Translations under genes and position numbers: made by a program
Origin: an uncultured Eubacteriales bacterium
Lineage (GTDB): Bacteria; Bacillota; Clostridia; Oscillospirales; Oscillospiraceae
DNA: 8,278 nucleotides
Reading direction: 5' to 3'
Assembly: GCA_900548615.1 (NCBI GenBank)
Contig: URKW01000083.1
Coordinates: 1 to 8,278, forward strand
The notes under the pieces: generated by a model
Databases searched by the model: none
Seen by the model: only the letters and a program-made list of their open reading frames with translations
Told to the model about the DNA's origin: nothing
Part shown: positions 1 to 5,655 of the stretch, one piece after another
Layout: every line of letters begins with the position of its first letter
Position numbering within the stretch: position 1 is the stretch's first letter

Positions 1-710
1 CAGAGGGTATTTTTGTGGGCGGCAGCGCCATTTCCGCGCCCATCATCGGCGAGGACTTCAACTGGTCGGGCGGTGACGGCACGTATCAGGTGCTGGACGA
101 TGGCGGCGGCAACTGGCGCATCAAGTTTCTGTCCAGCGGCACGTTCACGCCGTTGAAGAACATGGTGATCGATGCATTTTTGGTAGGCGGTGGCGGCGGC
201 GCGGGAAGCAGCTACTGCGGCGAAGGCGGCGCAGGCTACACCACCACAGTGCGCTCTGTGGTGCTGACGGCCAATACCGCCTATTCCATCGTGGTAGGCG
301 CGGCGGGCACAAACGGCCACCCCACCTCTGCCACCACGGGCGGCGAAACGACGGCGTTCACCGCGTCGGCGGCGGGCGGCAAAAACACGTCCAACGGCAC
401 GTCGAGCAGCAAGCGCCCGGGCGGCGCCGGCGGCTCGGGCGGCGCTGGCTATGTTAGCCCTGTCGCCACAACAACAGGCGGCACAGACGGCGGCGACGGC
501 ACGTCCAGTGCCACCACGGGCGGCAAGGGGCAGGGCACTACCACCCGCGAATTCGGTGAAGCAGACGGCACGCTGTACGCTTCCGGTGGCGGCAGCAACC
601 TGACCGCCACGGTTTCCAACTCCGGAAACGGCGGCAGAAACGGTATCACCTCGATTGCTCCGGCGGACGGCATTGTGGTCATCCGGCAGCACAAGGAGGT
701 GGCGGCATGA
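1..710 (+). CDS. Glycine-rich phage tail fibre/adhesin, C-terminal part (5' partial)
   Basis: The frame is open to the left edge (first whole codon at base 3), so this is the C-terminal part of a longer protein; a GTG at 15 is available but has no ribosome binding site in view and is not a convincing start. About 235 residues are visible. After a short lead-in comes a beta-rich stretch, then a VDAFLVGGGGGAGS-like strand and a long low-complexity part dominated by Gly, Ser, Thr and Ala, closing with DGIVVIR. This strand-plus-polyglycine pattern is typical of the glycine-rich domains at the tips of phage tail fibres and receptor-binding proteins, which contact the host surface. It overlaps the next gene by ATGA and sits just upstream of the lysis genes, as expected for the last tail gene of a late operon. 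The family is a pattern call; the receptor is unknown. Confidence 0.75.
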   Translation, partial: EGIFVGGSAISAPIIGEDFNWSGGDGTYQVLDDGGGNWRIKFLSSGTFTPLKNMVIDAFLVGGGGGAGSSYCGEGGAGYTTTVRSVVLTANTAYSIVVGAAGTNGHPTSATTGGETTAFTASAAGGKNTSNGTSSSKRPGGAGGSGGAGYVSPVATTTGGTDGGDGTSSATTGGKGQGTTTREFGEADGTLYASGGGSNLTATVSNSGNGGRNGITSIAPADGIVVIRQHKEVAA

Positions 711-1285
711 GATACGCAATCGTGACAGGCGGCGCGGTGACCAACGTCATCGCCCTGCGGGAGACCAACGCCGGGGATTTCCCCGGTGCGGTGGCGCTCC
801 ATGACCGCCCGGTGGGCATCGGGGACACGTACAGCGAAAGTAAGTTCTGGCGGGACGGCGAAGAACTTCTGACGTCCGACGAGGAGATCGCCGCCATGCA
901 GACGGCGGCGGTGGCGGTGCTGCGGTTCGTGGTGGCCGATAATGACCGGCTGGCCGCCGGCGCTTTGTACCCCAAGTGGGCAGCGGGAGCGCACAGCATG
1001 GGCGACATCTACACCGCTCGTGGGCAGGTGTGGGAATGCATTCAGGGCTACGACAATGCCGTCTACCCGGATATCGTGCCGGGCGGCACGGCGTGGGGCA
1101 CATTCCACCGCCCGCTGCACGCTACCGCGCCGGAGCAGGCCCGGCCTTTCGTAGCTCCCACGGGAGCGCACGATATCTACAAGGCGGGCGAATACATGAC
1201 GCTGGATGGGGTGCTGTATAAGTGCCTGCAAGATACGGCGTACAGCCCGACGGAATACGCCGACGCATGGGAGGCGGTCGTATGA
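707..1285 (+). CDS. Phage tail-associated protein with two carbohydrate-binding-like modules
   Basis: 192 residues. The ATG overlaps the previous stop (ATGA) and has AGGAGG at 694-699, 7 nt upstream, which fixes the start. The N-terminal 45 residues (MRYAIVTGGAVTNVIALRET..., then RPVGIGDTY) resemble short phage tail-accessory proteins that begin with a 'my value / no value' beta hairpin. Residues about 89-134 and 150-190 look like two diverged copies of one module: an aromatic residue, GDIY or GEYM, then VWECIQ or VLYKCLQ, then a Pro-rich turn and a Trp (W130, W188). That spacing of aromatics is like CBM5/12 chitin-binding-type modules, so the protein may bind cell-wall or surface glycan beside the tail tip. 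There are no membrane segments. The next gene starts inside its last codons. The binding role is inferred from pattern only; a structural tail-fibre accessory is the alternative. Confidence 0.65.
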   Translation: MRYAIVTGGAVTNVIALRETNAGDFPGAVALHDRPVGIGDTYSESKFWRDGEELLTSDEEIAAMQTAAVAVLRFVVADNDRLAAGALYPKWAAGAHSMGDIYTARGQVWECIQGYDNAVYPDIVPGGTAWGTFHRPLHATAPEQARPFVAPTGAHDIYKAGEYMTLDGVLYKCLQDTAYSPTEYADAWEAVV

Positions 1286-1521
1286 CGGAAGCCATCATCG
1301 TGGCGGCGCTGGGGCTTGTTGGCACGCTGGTTGGCAGCTACCTTGCCAACCGCAAGAGTACCGCCCTGATCGCCTACCGGTTGGAGCAGCTGGAGCAGAA
1401 GGTCAGCAAGCACAACAATCTGGTGGAGCGCACCTACGCACTGGAGGAGAGCGTGGCGCTGATGGACGAGCGGGTGCGGGTGGCCAACCACCGCATCGCC
1501 GATCTGGAAGGACACGCATAG
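1282..1521 (+). CDS. Small phage membrane-anchored coiled-coil protein, probable holin accessory
   Basis: 79 residues, starting at the ATG that overlaps the preceding stop (ATGA at 1282-1285), with GGAGG at 1270-1274. In-frame sequence further upstream lies inside the previous gene and is not needed. Residues about 3-22 (EAIIVAALGLVGTLVGSYLA) form one hydrophobic segment. The remainder (about 29-76) is charged and heptad-like (LEQLEQKVSKHNNLVERTYALEE), ending RIADLEG. This one-TM-plus-coiled-coil design is common in clostridial prophages directly before the holin. It resembles XhlA-type lysis accessories in size and context, but there the membrane segment is C-terminal, whereas here it is N-terminal. 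A role in membrane lesion formation or in placing the holin or amidase is inferred from position. It is followed by a 34-bp gap and the holin. Confidence 0.7.
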   Translation: MTEAIIVAALGLVGTLVGSYLANRKSTALIAYRLEQLEQKVSKHNNLVERTYALEESVALMDERVRVANHRIADLEGHA

Positions 1522-1555
1522 GATAGGATAGAACCGAAAAAAGGAGGAATCGCAT

Positions 1556-1762
1556 ATGAAAACGAAAACCAATTGGAAGCTCTGGTTCAAGGCGGCGGGC
1601 ATCCGCGCCCTGCGCACCATGGCACAGACGGCGGCGGCCACCATCGGCGCCACTGCCGTGCTGTGTGAGGTCAACTGGCTGGCGGTGGTCAGCTCCACGG
1701 TGCTGGCGGGCATTTTGAGCCTGCTGACCTCGTTGGCGGGCCTGCCGGAGCTGGAGGAGTGA
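1556..1762 (+). CDS. Phage holin, r1t-like family
   Basis: 68 residues, with AGGAGG at 1542-1547 placed 8 nt before the ATG. It has a basic N-terminus (MKTKTNWKLWFKAAGIRALR), a first hydrophobic stretch at about 22-40 (TAAATIGATAVL...) and a second at about 42-63 (LAVVSSTVLAGILSLLTSLAG), then an acidic tail (PELEE). The two-segment plan and the LxxVxxSSTVLAGILSLLTSLAGLPE C-terminal pattern match the small r1t-type phage holins. Such proteins accumulate in the cytoplasmic membrane and open lesions late in infection, letting the endolysin reach the peptidoglycan. The endolysin gene begins 3 nt after the stop, so the two are almost certainly translated from one message. Length is normal for the family. 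Confidence 0.85.
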   Translation: MKTKTNWKLWFKAAGIRALRTMAQTAAATIGATAVLCEVNWLAVVSSTVLAGILSLLTSLAGLPELEE

Positions 1763-1765
1763 GCC

Positions 1766-2458
1766 ATGCCCAACATCTATCTCAGCCCCGAGGACAGAGC
1801 CAGCAACACCTACGCGCCGTCGGCGCTGTGGAACGGAAAGCCCACCAATGAGAAGGAGCAGATGGGCCGCTGCGCCGACCTGCTGGAGACGGCGCTGACG
1901 CGCTGCGGCTTCACGGTGCGGAACGTCCAGCGGGGCAACATGTATGATCGGGTGCGGGAGTCCAACGACTGGCCCGCCGCGCTGCACATCGCCCTGCACA
2001 CCAACGGCTTCAACGGCAAGGCGTCCGGCACGCGGGTGCACTGCTATCCCTCGGAGGAGAGCCGCCGCATCGGGCGGCTGATCCAGGATCGCATCGCGCC
2101 GCTGTCGCCCGGCGGGCCGGATAAGCTGGTGGAGAGCGCGGGGCTCTACGAGCTGCGGGCCACCCACATGCCCGCCGTGCTGCCGGAGTTCGGCTTTCAC
2201 GATGAGCCGGAGGAGGCCCGGTGGCTCATCGACAGCATGCCCCAGATCGCGGAGGAGACCTGCAAGGCGGTGTGCGACTATTTCGGCATGGCCTACGTGG
2301 CGCCGGAGACGGAGCCTGCGGAAACGCCGGAGCCGCCGGTGGAGGACACGCCGCTGTACCGGGTGCAGGTGGGCGCCTTCCGCTTCCGCCGCAACGCGGA
2401 GGAGTACTGCGAAAAGGTAAAGGCCGCCGGTTTCCCGGAGGCCTTCGTGACGGGGTAA
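1766..2458 (+). CDS. Phage endolysin: N-acetylmuramoyl-L-alanine amidase (Amidase_3) with short SPOR-like C-terminus
   Basis: 230 residues; GGAGG at 1753-1757 lies inside the end of the holin gene, 8 nt before the ATG. The enzyme would cut the bond between N-acetylmuramic acid and L-alanine in peptidoglycan at the end of the lytic cycle. Residues about 3-175 form the amidase domain: the start NIYLSP is typical of phage Amidase_3 endolysins, E29/E31 are the candidate Glu zinc ligand, H78 in ALHTN is the His ligand, and E141 in VLPEFGFHDEPEEA is the likely catalytic Glu. The first His of the classical HGG motif is replaced by the SPED segment, which I remember as usual in this phage branch. An acidic Pro/Glu linker (about 178-196) leads to residues 197-230 (LYRVQVGAFRFRRNAEEYC...), one half of a SPOR domain, a glycan-binding fold that is normally about 70 residues long. 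The ending FVTG is abrupt. Confidence 0.85.
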   Translation: MPNIYLSPEDRASNTYAPSALWNGKPTNEKEQMGRCADLLETALTRCGFTVRNVQRGNMYDRVRESNDWPAALHIALHTNGFNGKASGTRVHCYPSEESRRIGRLIQDRIAPLSPGGPDKLVESAGLYELRATHMPAVLPEFGFHDEPEEARWLIDSMPQIAEETCKAVCDYFGMAYVAPETEPAETPEPPVEDTPLYRVQVGAFRFRRNAEEYCEKVKAAGFPEAFVTG

Positions 2459-2474
2459 GGGGGAGGCTGAACGG

Positions 2475-2630
2475 TGTAGGGGCGGCCCTTGGCTCTCCCA
2501 AAGGGAGAGCCAAGGCCGATGCCCACGCAGTGGAGCGAAGCGGAACAAGTACCCTTGGGGTGCATTGCCCCGTCGTTTGCCGGAAAATCATCGTACACCG
2601 TGCGGGCCGATGTGGGCATCGGCCCCTACA
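2475..2630. repeat. Palindromic intergenic element I with 9-bp terminal inverted repeats
   Basis: The element begins TGTAGGGGC (2475-2483) and ends with its exact reverse complement (2622-2630). Inside the left end is a perfect 13-bp stem (2487-2499 with 2503-2515, loop AAA), itself flanked by GGGC/GCCC (2480-2483 with 2521-2524). Inside the right end is a perfect 9-bp stem, GGGCCGATG/CATCGGCCC (2604-2612 with 2617-2625). No credible coding frame spans it. It lies between the phage endolysin stop and the shared terminator. It shares its end design with the elements at 5373 and 7606. I take it as a REP/MITE-like non-autonomous repeat; the mobility mechanism is unknown. Confidence 0.7.
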
Positions 2631-2646
2631 AAGTTCTTACCCCTCA

Positions 2647-2681
2647 CCAAAAATGACCGGCCCTTGGCCGGTCATTTTTGG
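2647..2681. terminator. Bidirectional rho-independent terminator
   Basis: A perfect 16-bp inverted repeat (2647-2662 with 2666-2681, 3-nt loop) has a GC-rich core (GACCGGCC/GGCCGGTC) and an A5 arm facing a T5 arm. It therefore reads as a stem plus U-tract on either strand. On the minus strand it begins 5 nt after the acyl-CoA synthetase stop. On the plus strand it is the first clear terminator after the phage lysis genes, so it should end both convergent operons. Confidence 0.9.
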
Positions 2682-2685
2682 TTAT

Positions 2686-4425
2686 TTACTCCGCGTTCTC
2701 ACTGGATTCCTTTTCCCTGGCGATCTTGGCCAGCTCTTCCTCCTCCAGCACGCGGTAGGCCACCTTGCCCACCAGCGTCTTGGGAAGCTCATCCCGGAAC
2801 TCGATATCGTAGGGCATGGCGTACTTGGCCACGTGCTTGCGGCAGTAGCCCAGCAGAGCGTCGCGGGTGCCTGCGTTGGCCTCGACGCCGGGCTTCAGCA
2901 TGACGAAGGCCTTCACCTTCTGCATCTTATAGGCGTCGGGCACGCCGATGACGCAGCTCATCTGCACCATGTCGTTGGCGTCCAGAATGTTCTCGATCTG
3001 GCCGGGATACACGTTGTAGCCGGAGGAAATGATCATCCGCTTGGCGCGGCCCCGGAAGTAGATGAAGCCCTGCTCGTCCATAACGCCCAGATCGCCGGTA
3101 TAGACCCACGTCAGGCCGTCGTCGTGCTTGCGGAGGGTCTTGGCGGTCTCGTCGGGGTGGTTCATGTACTCCTTCATGACGGTGGGGCCAGCCAGCAGGA
3201 TTTCGCCCTCCTCGCCGTAGGGCAGCTCCTCGTCGGTGCCGGGCTTGACGATCTTGATATACGTGTCGGGGAAGGGCAGGCCGATGGAGCCCTCCTTGTA
3301 GATATGGGTGGGGGTCAGGCAGCAGGCGGTAACAGTCTCGGTGGTGCCGTAGCCCTCCCGCACCTGAATGACGGCGTGGTGGTCGTACAGGAACTTGTCG
3401 AACTTCTTCTTCAGCTCGATGGACAGGCTGTCGCCGCCGGAGAACACGCCCTTCAGGCTGGAGAGGTCGGCGCCGTCCATGCTGGGCAGGCGCAGCAGCG
3501 CCTCATACAGCGTGGGGACGCCGGCGATGAAGTTGCACTTATACTTGACGATCTGCTTGGCGTAGCTCTTGGCGGTGAAGCGGGGGATCAGGATGCAGCG
3601 GCCGCCGTTGGCCAGCATGGAGTGAACGCACACGCCAAGGCCGAAGCCGTGGAACAGGGGCATGGCGGCCAGCATCCGGTCGCCGGGGCGGAACATGGGA
3701 TTGGTGGCGATGATCTGCTGTGCAAGGGCGTTGAAGTTGCCGTTGGTCAGCACGATACCCTTGGTGGTGCCGGTGGTGCCGCCGGAATAGAGAATGACGG
3801 CGGGATCGTCATAGCCCCGTTCCACCCGGAAGTTCTTGTAGAAGCAGAAGCGGGACATGTCCATAAACTCCCGCCAGCGGATGACAGGCGCGTCGTCGGG
3901 AATCTTCTGGATCTTGCGGCCCTCGGTCAGCATGTAGCCGGCGCGGATGGTGCGGCTCAGCGCGTCCTTCACCGAGGCGATGATGATGTTGATGATGCCG
4001 GTATTCTGGCGGATATGCTCAAACTTGTCGTAGAACTGATCCAGCGTGATGGCGGTGGTGGACTGGGACTCGTTGAGATAGAACTCGATCTCCTTCTCCG
4101 CCGACAGGGGGTGGATCATGTTGGCGATGCCGCCCACCAGATTCACGGCGTAGAACATGTAGATGGCCTGGGGACAGTTGGGCATAGCGATGGTGATCTT
4201 GTCGCCGGGGCGGACGCCCAGGGTTTTCAGGCTCTTGGCGCACTTCTCAATCTCCTGCACCATCTTGCGGTAGGTGGTGGAGCGACCCATGAAATCGAAA
4301 GCGATGTTGTTGGGATATTCCTCGGCAATGCGGGCCACCGCGTCAAACATGCTGCCCTGGAAATAGTCCAGATGCATAGGCACGTCGCCTACATAGTCCT
4401 TCCACGGGGTCTTGACTTCACTCAT
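2686..4425 (-). CDS. AMP-binding acyl-CoA synthetase (long-chain fatty acid CoA ligase type)
   Basis: 579 residues. Expected reaction: fatty or other carboxylic acid + ATP + CoA gives acyl-CoA + AMP + PPi through an acyl-adenylate, in the cytoplasm or at the membrane. All core motifs of the adenylating superfamily are present in order: the Ser/Thr/Gly-rich P-loop YSGGTTGTTKGI at 213-224, GYGTTET at 358-364, YTGD at 442-445, FRGRAKRMIISSGYNVYP at 457-474, and PKTLVGKVAYR near the end with the likely adenylation lysine K554. The stretch 151-208 before the P-loop is typical of FadD-like ligases. No carrier or lipid-binding domain is fused. The start ATG overlaps the upstream gene's last 8 bases, with AGGAGG 9 nt before it, so the two genes are translationally coupled. 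A strong terminator follows. The substrate cannot be told from sequence; a medium-chain or aryl acid is also possible. Confidence 0.9.
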   Translation of the reverse strand: MSEVKTPWKDYVGDVPMHLDYFQGSMFDAVARIAEEYPNNIAFDFMGRSTTYRKMVQEIEKCAKSLKTLGVRPGDKITIAMPNCPQAIYMFYAVNLVGGIANMIHPLSAEKEIEFYLNESQSTTAITLDQFYDKFEHIRQNTGIINIIIASVKDALSRTIRAGYMLTEGRKIQKIPDDAPVIRWREFMDMSRFCFYKNFRVERGYDDPAVILYSGGTTGTTKGIVLTNGNFNALAQQIIATNPMFRPGDRMLAAMPLFHGFGLGVCVHSMLANGGRCILIPRFTAKSYAKQIVKYKCNFIAGVPTLYEALLRLPSMDGADLSSLKGVFSGGDSLSIELKKKFDKFLYDHHAVIQVREGYGTTETVTACCLTPTHIYKEGSIGLPFPDTYIKIVKPGTDEELPYGEEGEILLAGPTVMKEYMNHPDETAKTLRKHDDGLTWVYTGDLGVMDEQGFIYFRGRAKRMIISSGYNVYPGQIENILDANDMVQMSCVIGVPDAYKMQKVKAFVMLKPGVEANAGTRDALLGYCRKHVAKYAMPYDIEFRDELPKTLVGKVAYRVLEEEELAKIAREKESSENAE

Positions 4426-5293
4426 ATTGTACTTCCTCCTTCAAAGGCTTTTCCAGTTCTTCGGGATGCTCCAGCAGGTATTTCAGCAGCCGCACCGACT
4501 TGGAGTAGTAATACCCGTCGGCCAGCCGTTCGTCGATGGTCAGACCCAGATCCAGCGTCTCCTTCATGGTGACGTTGCCGTCGGCATCATAGAAGGGGGA
4601 GAGCTTCTTCTCGCCGATGATGCAGAACAACGAGCAGGTGCCCCAGTTGGTCAGGTGGTGATAGCCGCACTTGAGCTTGATGGAGCCAAGGTTGGACAGG
4701 GTAACGGAGCTGTAGTAGGGGTCGGTAGCCACCATGTCGGCGGGCACCCAGCCGTGCTTATCCAGCCACATGATGAACTTGACGGCGGTCTTGCCCAGCC
4801 ACCGGGGCAGCTTGTTGAGAATATCCATATTCTCGGTGGAGGAGTCGGCCTTTTCGCCGCGGCAGGCCTGCACCTGAGAGCGGATATACTCGTGCACGTC
4901 CTCCACGGTGAAGTCCTCCTTGCTGTGGAGGAAGGCCAGCGCCTCCGCGCCCTTGTCGGAGAACTGCTTCTTCACCACGAAGGCGGCGGACACCTCGTTG
5001 CGCTGATAGAAGTTGCTGTTGACGATGAAGCGGTTCAGCTTGGGCCGCAGGGTGATGGTCTTGAGAAGGGCCGTCACGATGAGATGGAACATGGTGTAGG
5101 GGAAGTCCGTCTCCGTCTCATTCTTTTTGGCAAGGTAGGCGTTGATGGCGGTCAGGTCGACGCGCTCTGAGATGTACGCCTCGTTATCGCAGCGGTTGGG
5201 GTAGATGATGCCGGTGATGAAGTGCAGGGAATCCAGCTCCCGCAGCAGACGGCCGTCTCTCCGGTCGCCGCAGCGGCGTTTGTATTGCTCCAT
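4418..5293 (-). CDS. E2/CAT-fold acyltransferase-like protein (lone '2-oxo acid dehydrogenase E2' homologue) with altered catalytic motif
   Basis: 291 residues; AAGGAG lies 9 nt before the ATG. The C-terminal half has the signature of the chloramphenicol acetyltransferase/E2 catalytic fold: VTLSNLGSIKL at about 197-207, followed by GYHHLTNWG (210-218), then LFCIIGEKK, and LTIDERLADGYYY at 251-263. In E2 enzymes the last motif reads DHRxxDG with the catalytic His; here it is DERLADG (254-260), so the His is Glu while Asp-Gly are kept. H212/H213 are the nearest other histidines. There is no lipoyl domain and no E1-binding region, so it is not a normal dehydrogenase subunit. As I recall, lone clostridial homologues with a similar DERxxDG motif exist, which argues against random decay. 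It is co-translated with the acyl-CoA synthetase, which suggests it uses or modifies the acyl-CoA made there. The actual activity is unknown. Confidence 0.8.
   Translation of the reverse strand: MEQYKRRCGDRRDGRLLRELDSLHFITGIIYPNRCDNEAYISERVDLTAINAYLAKKNETETDFPYTMFHLIVTALLKTITLRPKLNRFIVNSNFYQRNEVSAAFVVKKQFSDKGAEALAFLHSKEDFTVEDVHEYIRSQVQACRGEKADSSTENMDILNKLPRWLGKTAVKFIMWLDKHGWVPADMVATDPYYSSVTLSNLGSIKLKCGYHHLTNWGTCSLFCIIGEKKLSPFYDADGNVTMKETLDLGLTIDERLADGYYYSKSVRLLKYLLEHPEELEKPLKEEVQYE
4435..4440 (-). promoter_or_regulatory. Ribosome binding site of the acyl-CoA synthetase, inside the upstream gene
   Basis: On the minus strand AGGAGG ends 9 nt before the ATG at 4425. It lies in the last codons of the E2-like gene, whose stop (4420-4418) is past the next start. 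The 8-bp overlap with an internal strong site is a standard arrangement for coupled translation and roughly equal output of the two proteins. Confidence 0.8.
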
Positions 5294-5372
5294 ATGGGGG
5301 TACTCCTTTTTATGTTTATGTAGTGGTACAGGGATTGTGTTTTTGCGGTGCGGCGCACCATCGTTGGTAGTT

Positions 5373-5459
5373 TGTAGGGGGCGGCGTCCCCGACGCCCCG
5401 CCGTTTATCGAAAATGCCATCGCAAGGGGAACGGGCCGTCGAGGACGCCGGCCCCTACG
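5373..5459. repeat. Palindromic intergenic element II, in the leader of the E2-like operon
   Basis: Starts TGTAGGGG (5373-5380) and ends CCCCTACG (5452-5459). The left end read on + (5372-5401) and the right end read on - (5460-5431) match at 25 of 30 positions. Two of the five differences (positions 10 and 25) form a compensatory pair, G-C versus C-G, in a 6-bp GGGNCG/CGNCCC stem. GGCGTCC (5383-5389) can also pair with GGACGCC (5443-5449), bringing the ends together. It sits between the minus-strand promoter and the first start codon, so it would be transcribed as part of the 5' leader. Confidence 0.7.
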
Positions 5460-5472
5460 AATGTTTATCGAG

Positions 5473-5502
5473 GGTGTGGTTTCCGCCACCGGACACCACA
5501 CC
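5473..5502 (-). other. Hairpin at the predicted 5' end of the E2-like operon transcript
   Basis: GGTGTGGT (5473-5480) pairs with ACCACACC (5495-5502). After one mismatch the stem continues as TCCG/CGGA around a CCAC loop. It begins within a few bases of the start point expected from the minus-strand promoter at 5539-5511, so the message would start with this stem. No U-tract follows, so it is not a simple terminator. It may protect the 5' end or regulate early elongation; both are inferences. Confidence 0.55.
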
Positions 5503-5510
5503 AAGCATAT

Positions 5511-5539
5511 AGTATAGACAAATTTTTTCCATTTGTCAA
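5511..5539 (-). promoter_or_regulatory. Sigma-A-type promoter for the E2-like/acyl-CoA synthetase operon
   Basis: On the minus strand there is a perfect TTGACA (5539-5534), a 17-bp A/T-rich spacer and TATACT (5516-5511, 5 of 6 matches to TATAAT). This is the strongest promoter-like sequence in the window. It lies about 220 bp before the first start codon, giving a leader of roughly 210 nt that contains the 5' hairpin and element II. It is divergent from the ilvA promoter, with 26 bp between the two -35 boxes. Confidence 0.8.
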
Positions 5540-5554
5540 ATTATCGAAAAAGCG

Positions 5555-5572
5555 ATTGCATTCTCTTGCAAT
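5555..5572. promoter_or_regulatory. Candidate operator palindrome at the ilvA -35 box
   Basis: ATTGCA (5555-5560) and TGCAAT (5567-5572) form an inverted repeat with a 6-nt spacer that covers the -35 hexamer TTGCAA. It lies in the short gap between two divergent promoters, where a bound dimer could affect both. The -35 region of pduL also carries ATTGC...TTGCAA, but with shorter spacing. No regulator gene is visible, so this is only a candidate. Confidence 0.35.
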
Positions 5573-5594
5573 TCCCCGCCGGGTGTGCTACTAT
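5566..5594 (+). promoter_or_regulatory. ilvA: Extended -10 promoter for ilvA
   Basis: TTGCAA (5566-5571), a 17-bp spacer, and TACTAT (5589-5594, 5 of 6 matches) preceded by TG one base upstream (extended -10). The -35 is a weak match, which the extended -10 can compensate. The expected start point is near 5601, leaving a leader of about 55 nt before the ATG at 5656. Confidence 0.7.
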
Positions 5595-5655
5595 TAAAAT
5601 ACAGAAAACGTAATAATGTACATGACTGACGCACAAATGTGAAGGAGGAACCACT

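Noticed and set aside
1403..2548. A 381-codon minus-strand open frame across the phage lysis genes
   Set aside because: It is antisense to holin and endolysin genes with good starts; the product is an Arg/His/Leu-rich shadow with no recognisable domain.
2221..4572. A 783-codon open frame on the plus strand, opposite the acyl-CoA synthetase
   Set aside because: It lies almost wholly antisense to a gene with every adenylation motif, has a low-complexity Gly/Ala/Val/His-rich product typical of shadow frames in GC-rich DNA, and has no ribosome binding site of its own.
4418..5293. Annotation as a 2-oxo acid dehydrogenase E2 subunit working with the neighbouring 2-oxobutyrate producer
   Set aside because: It has no lipoyl domain or E1/E3-binding region, the catalytic His is absent, no E1 or E3 genes are nearby, and it is transcribed away from ilvA.
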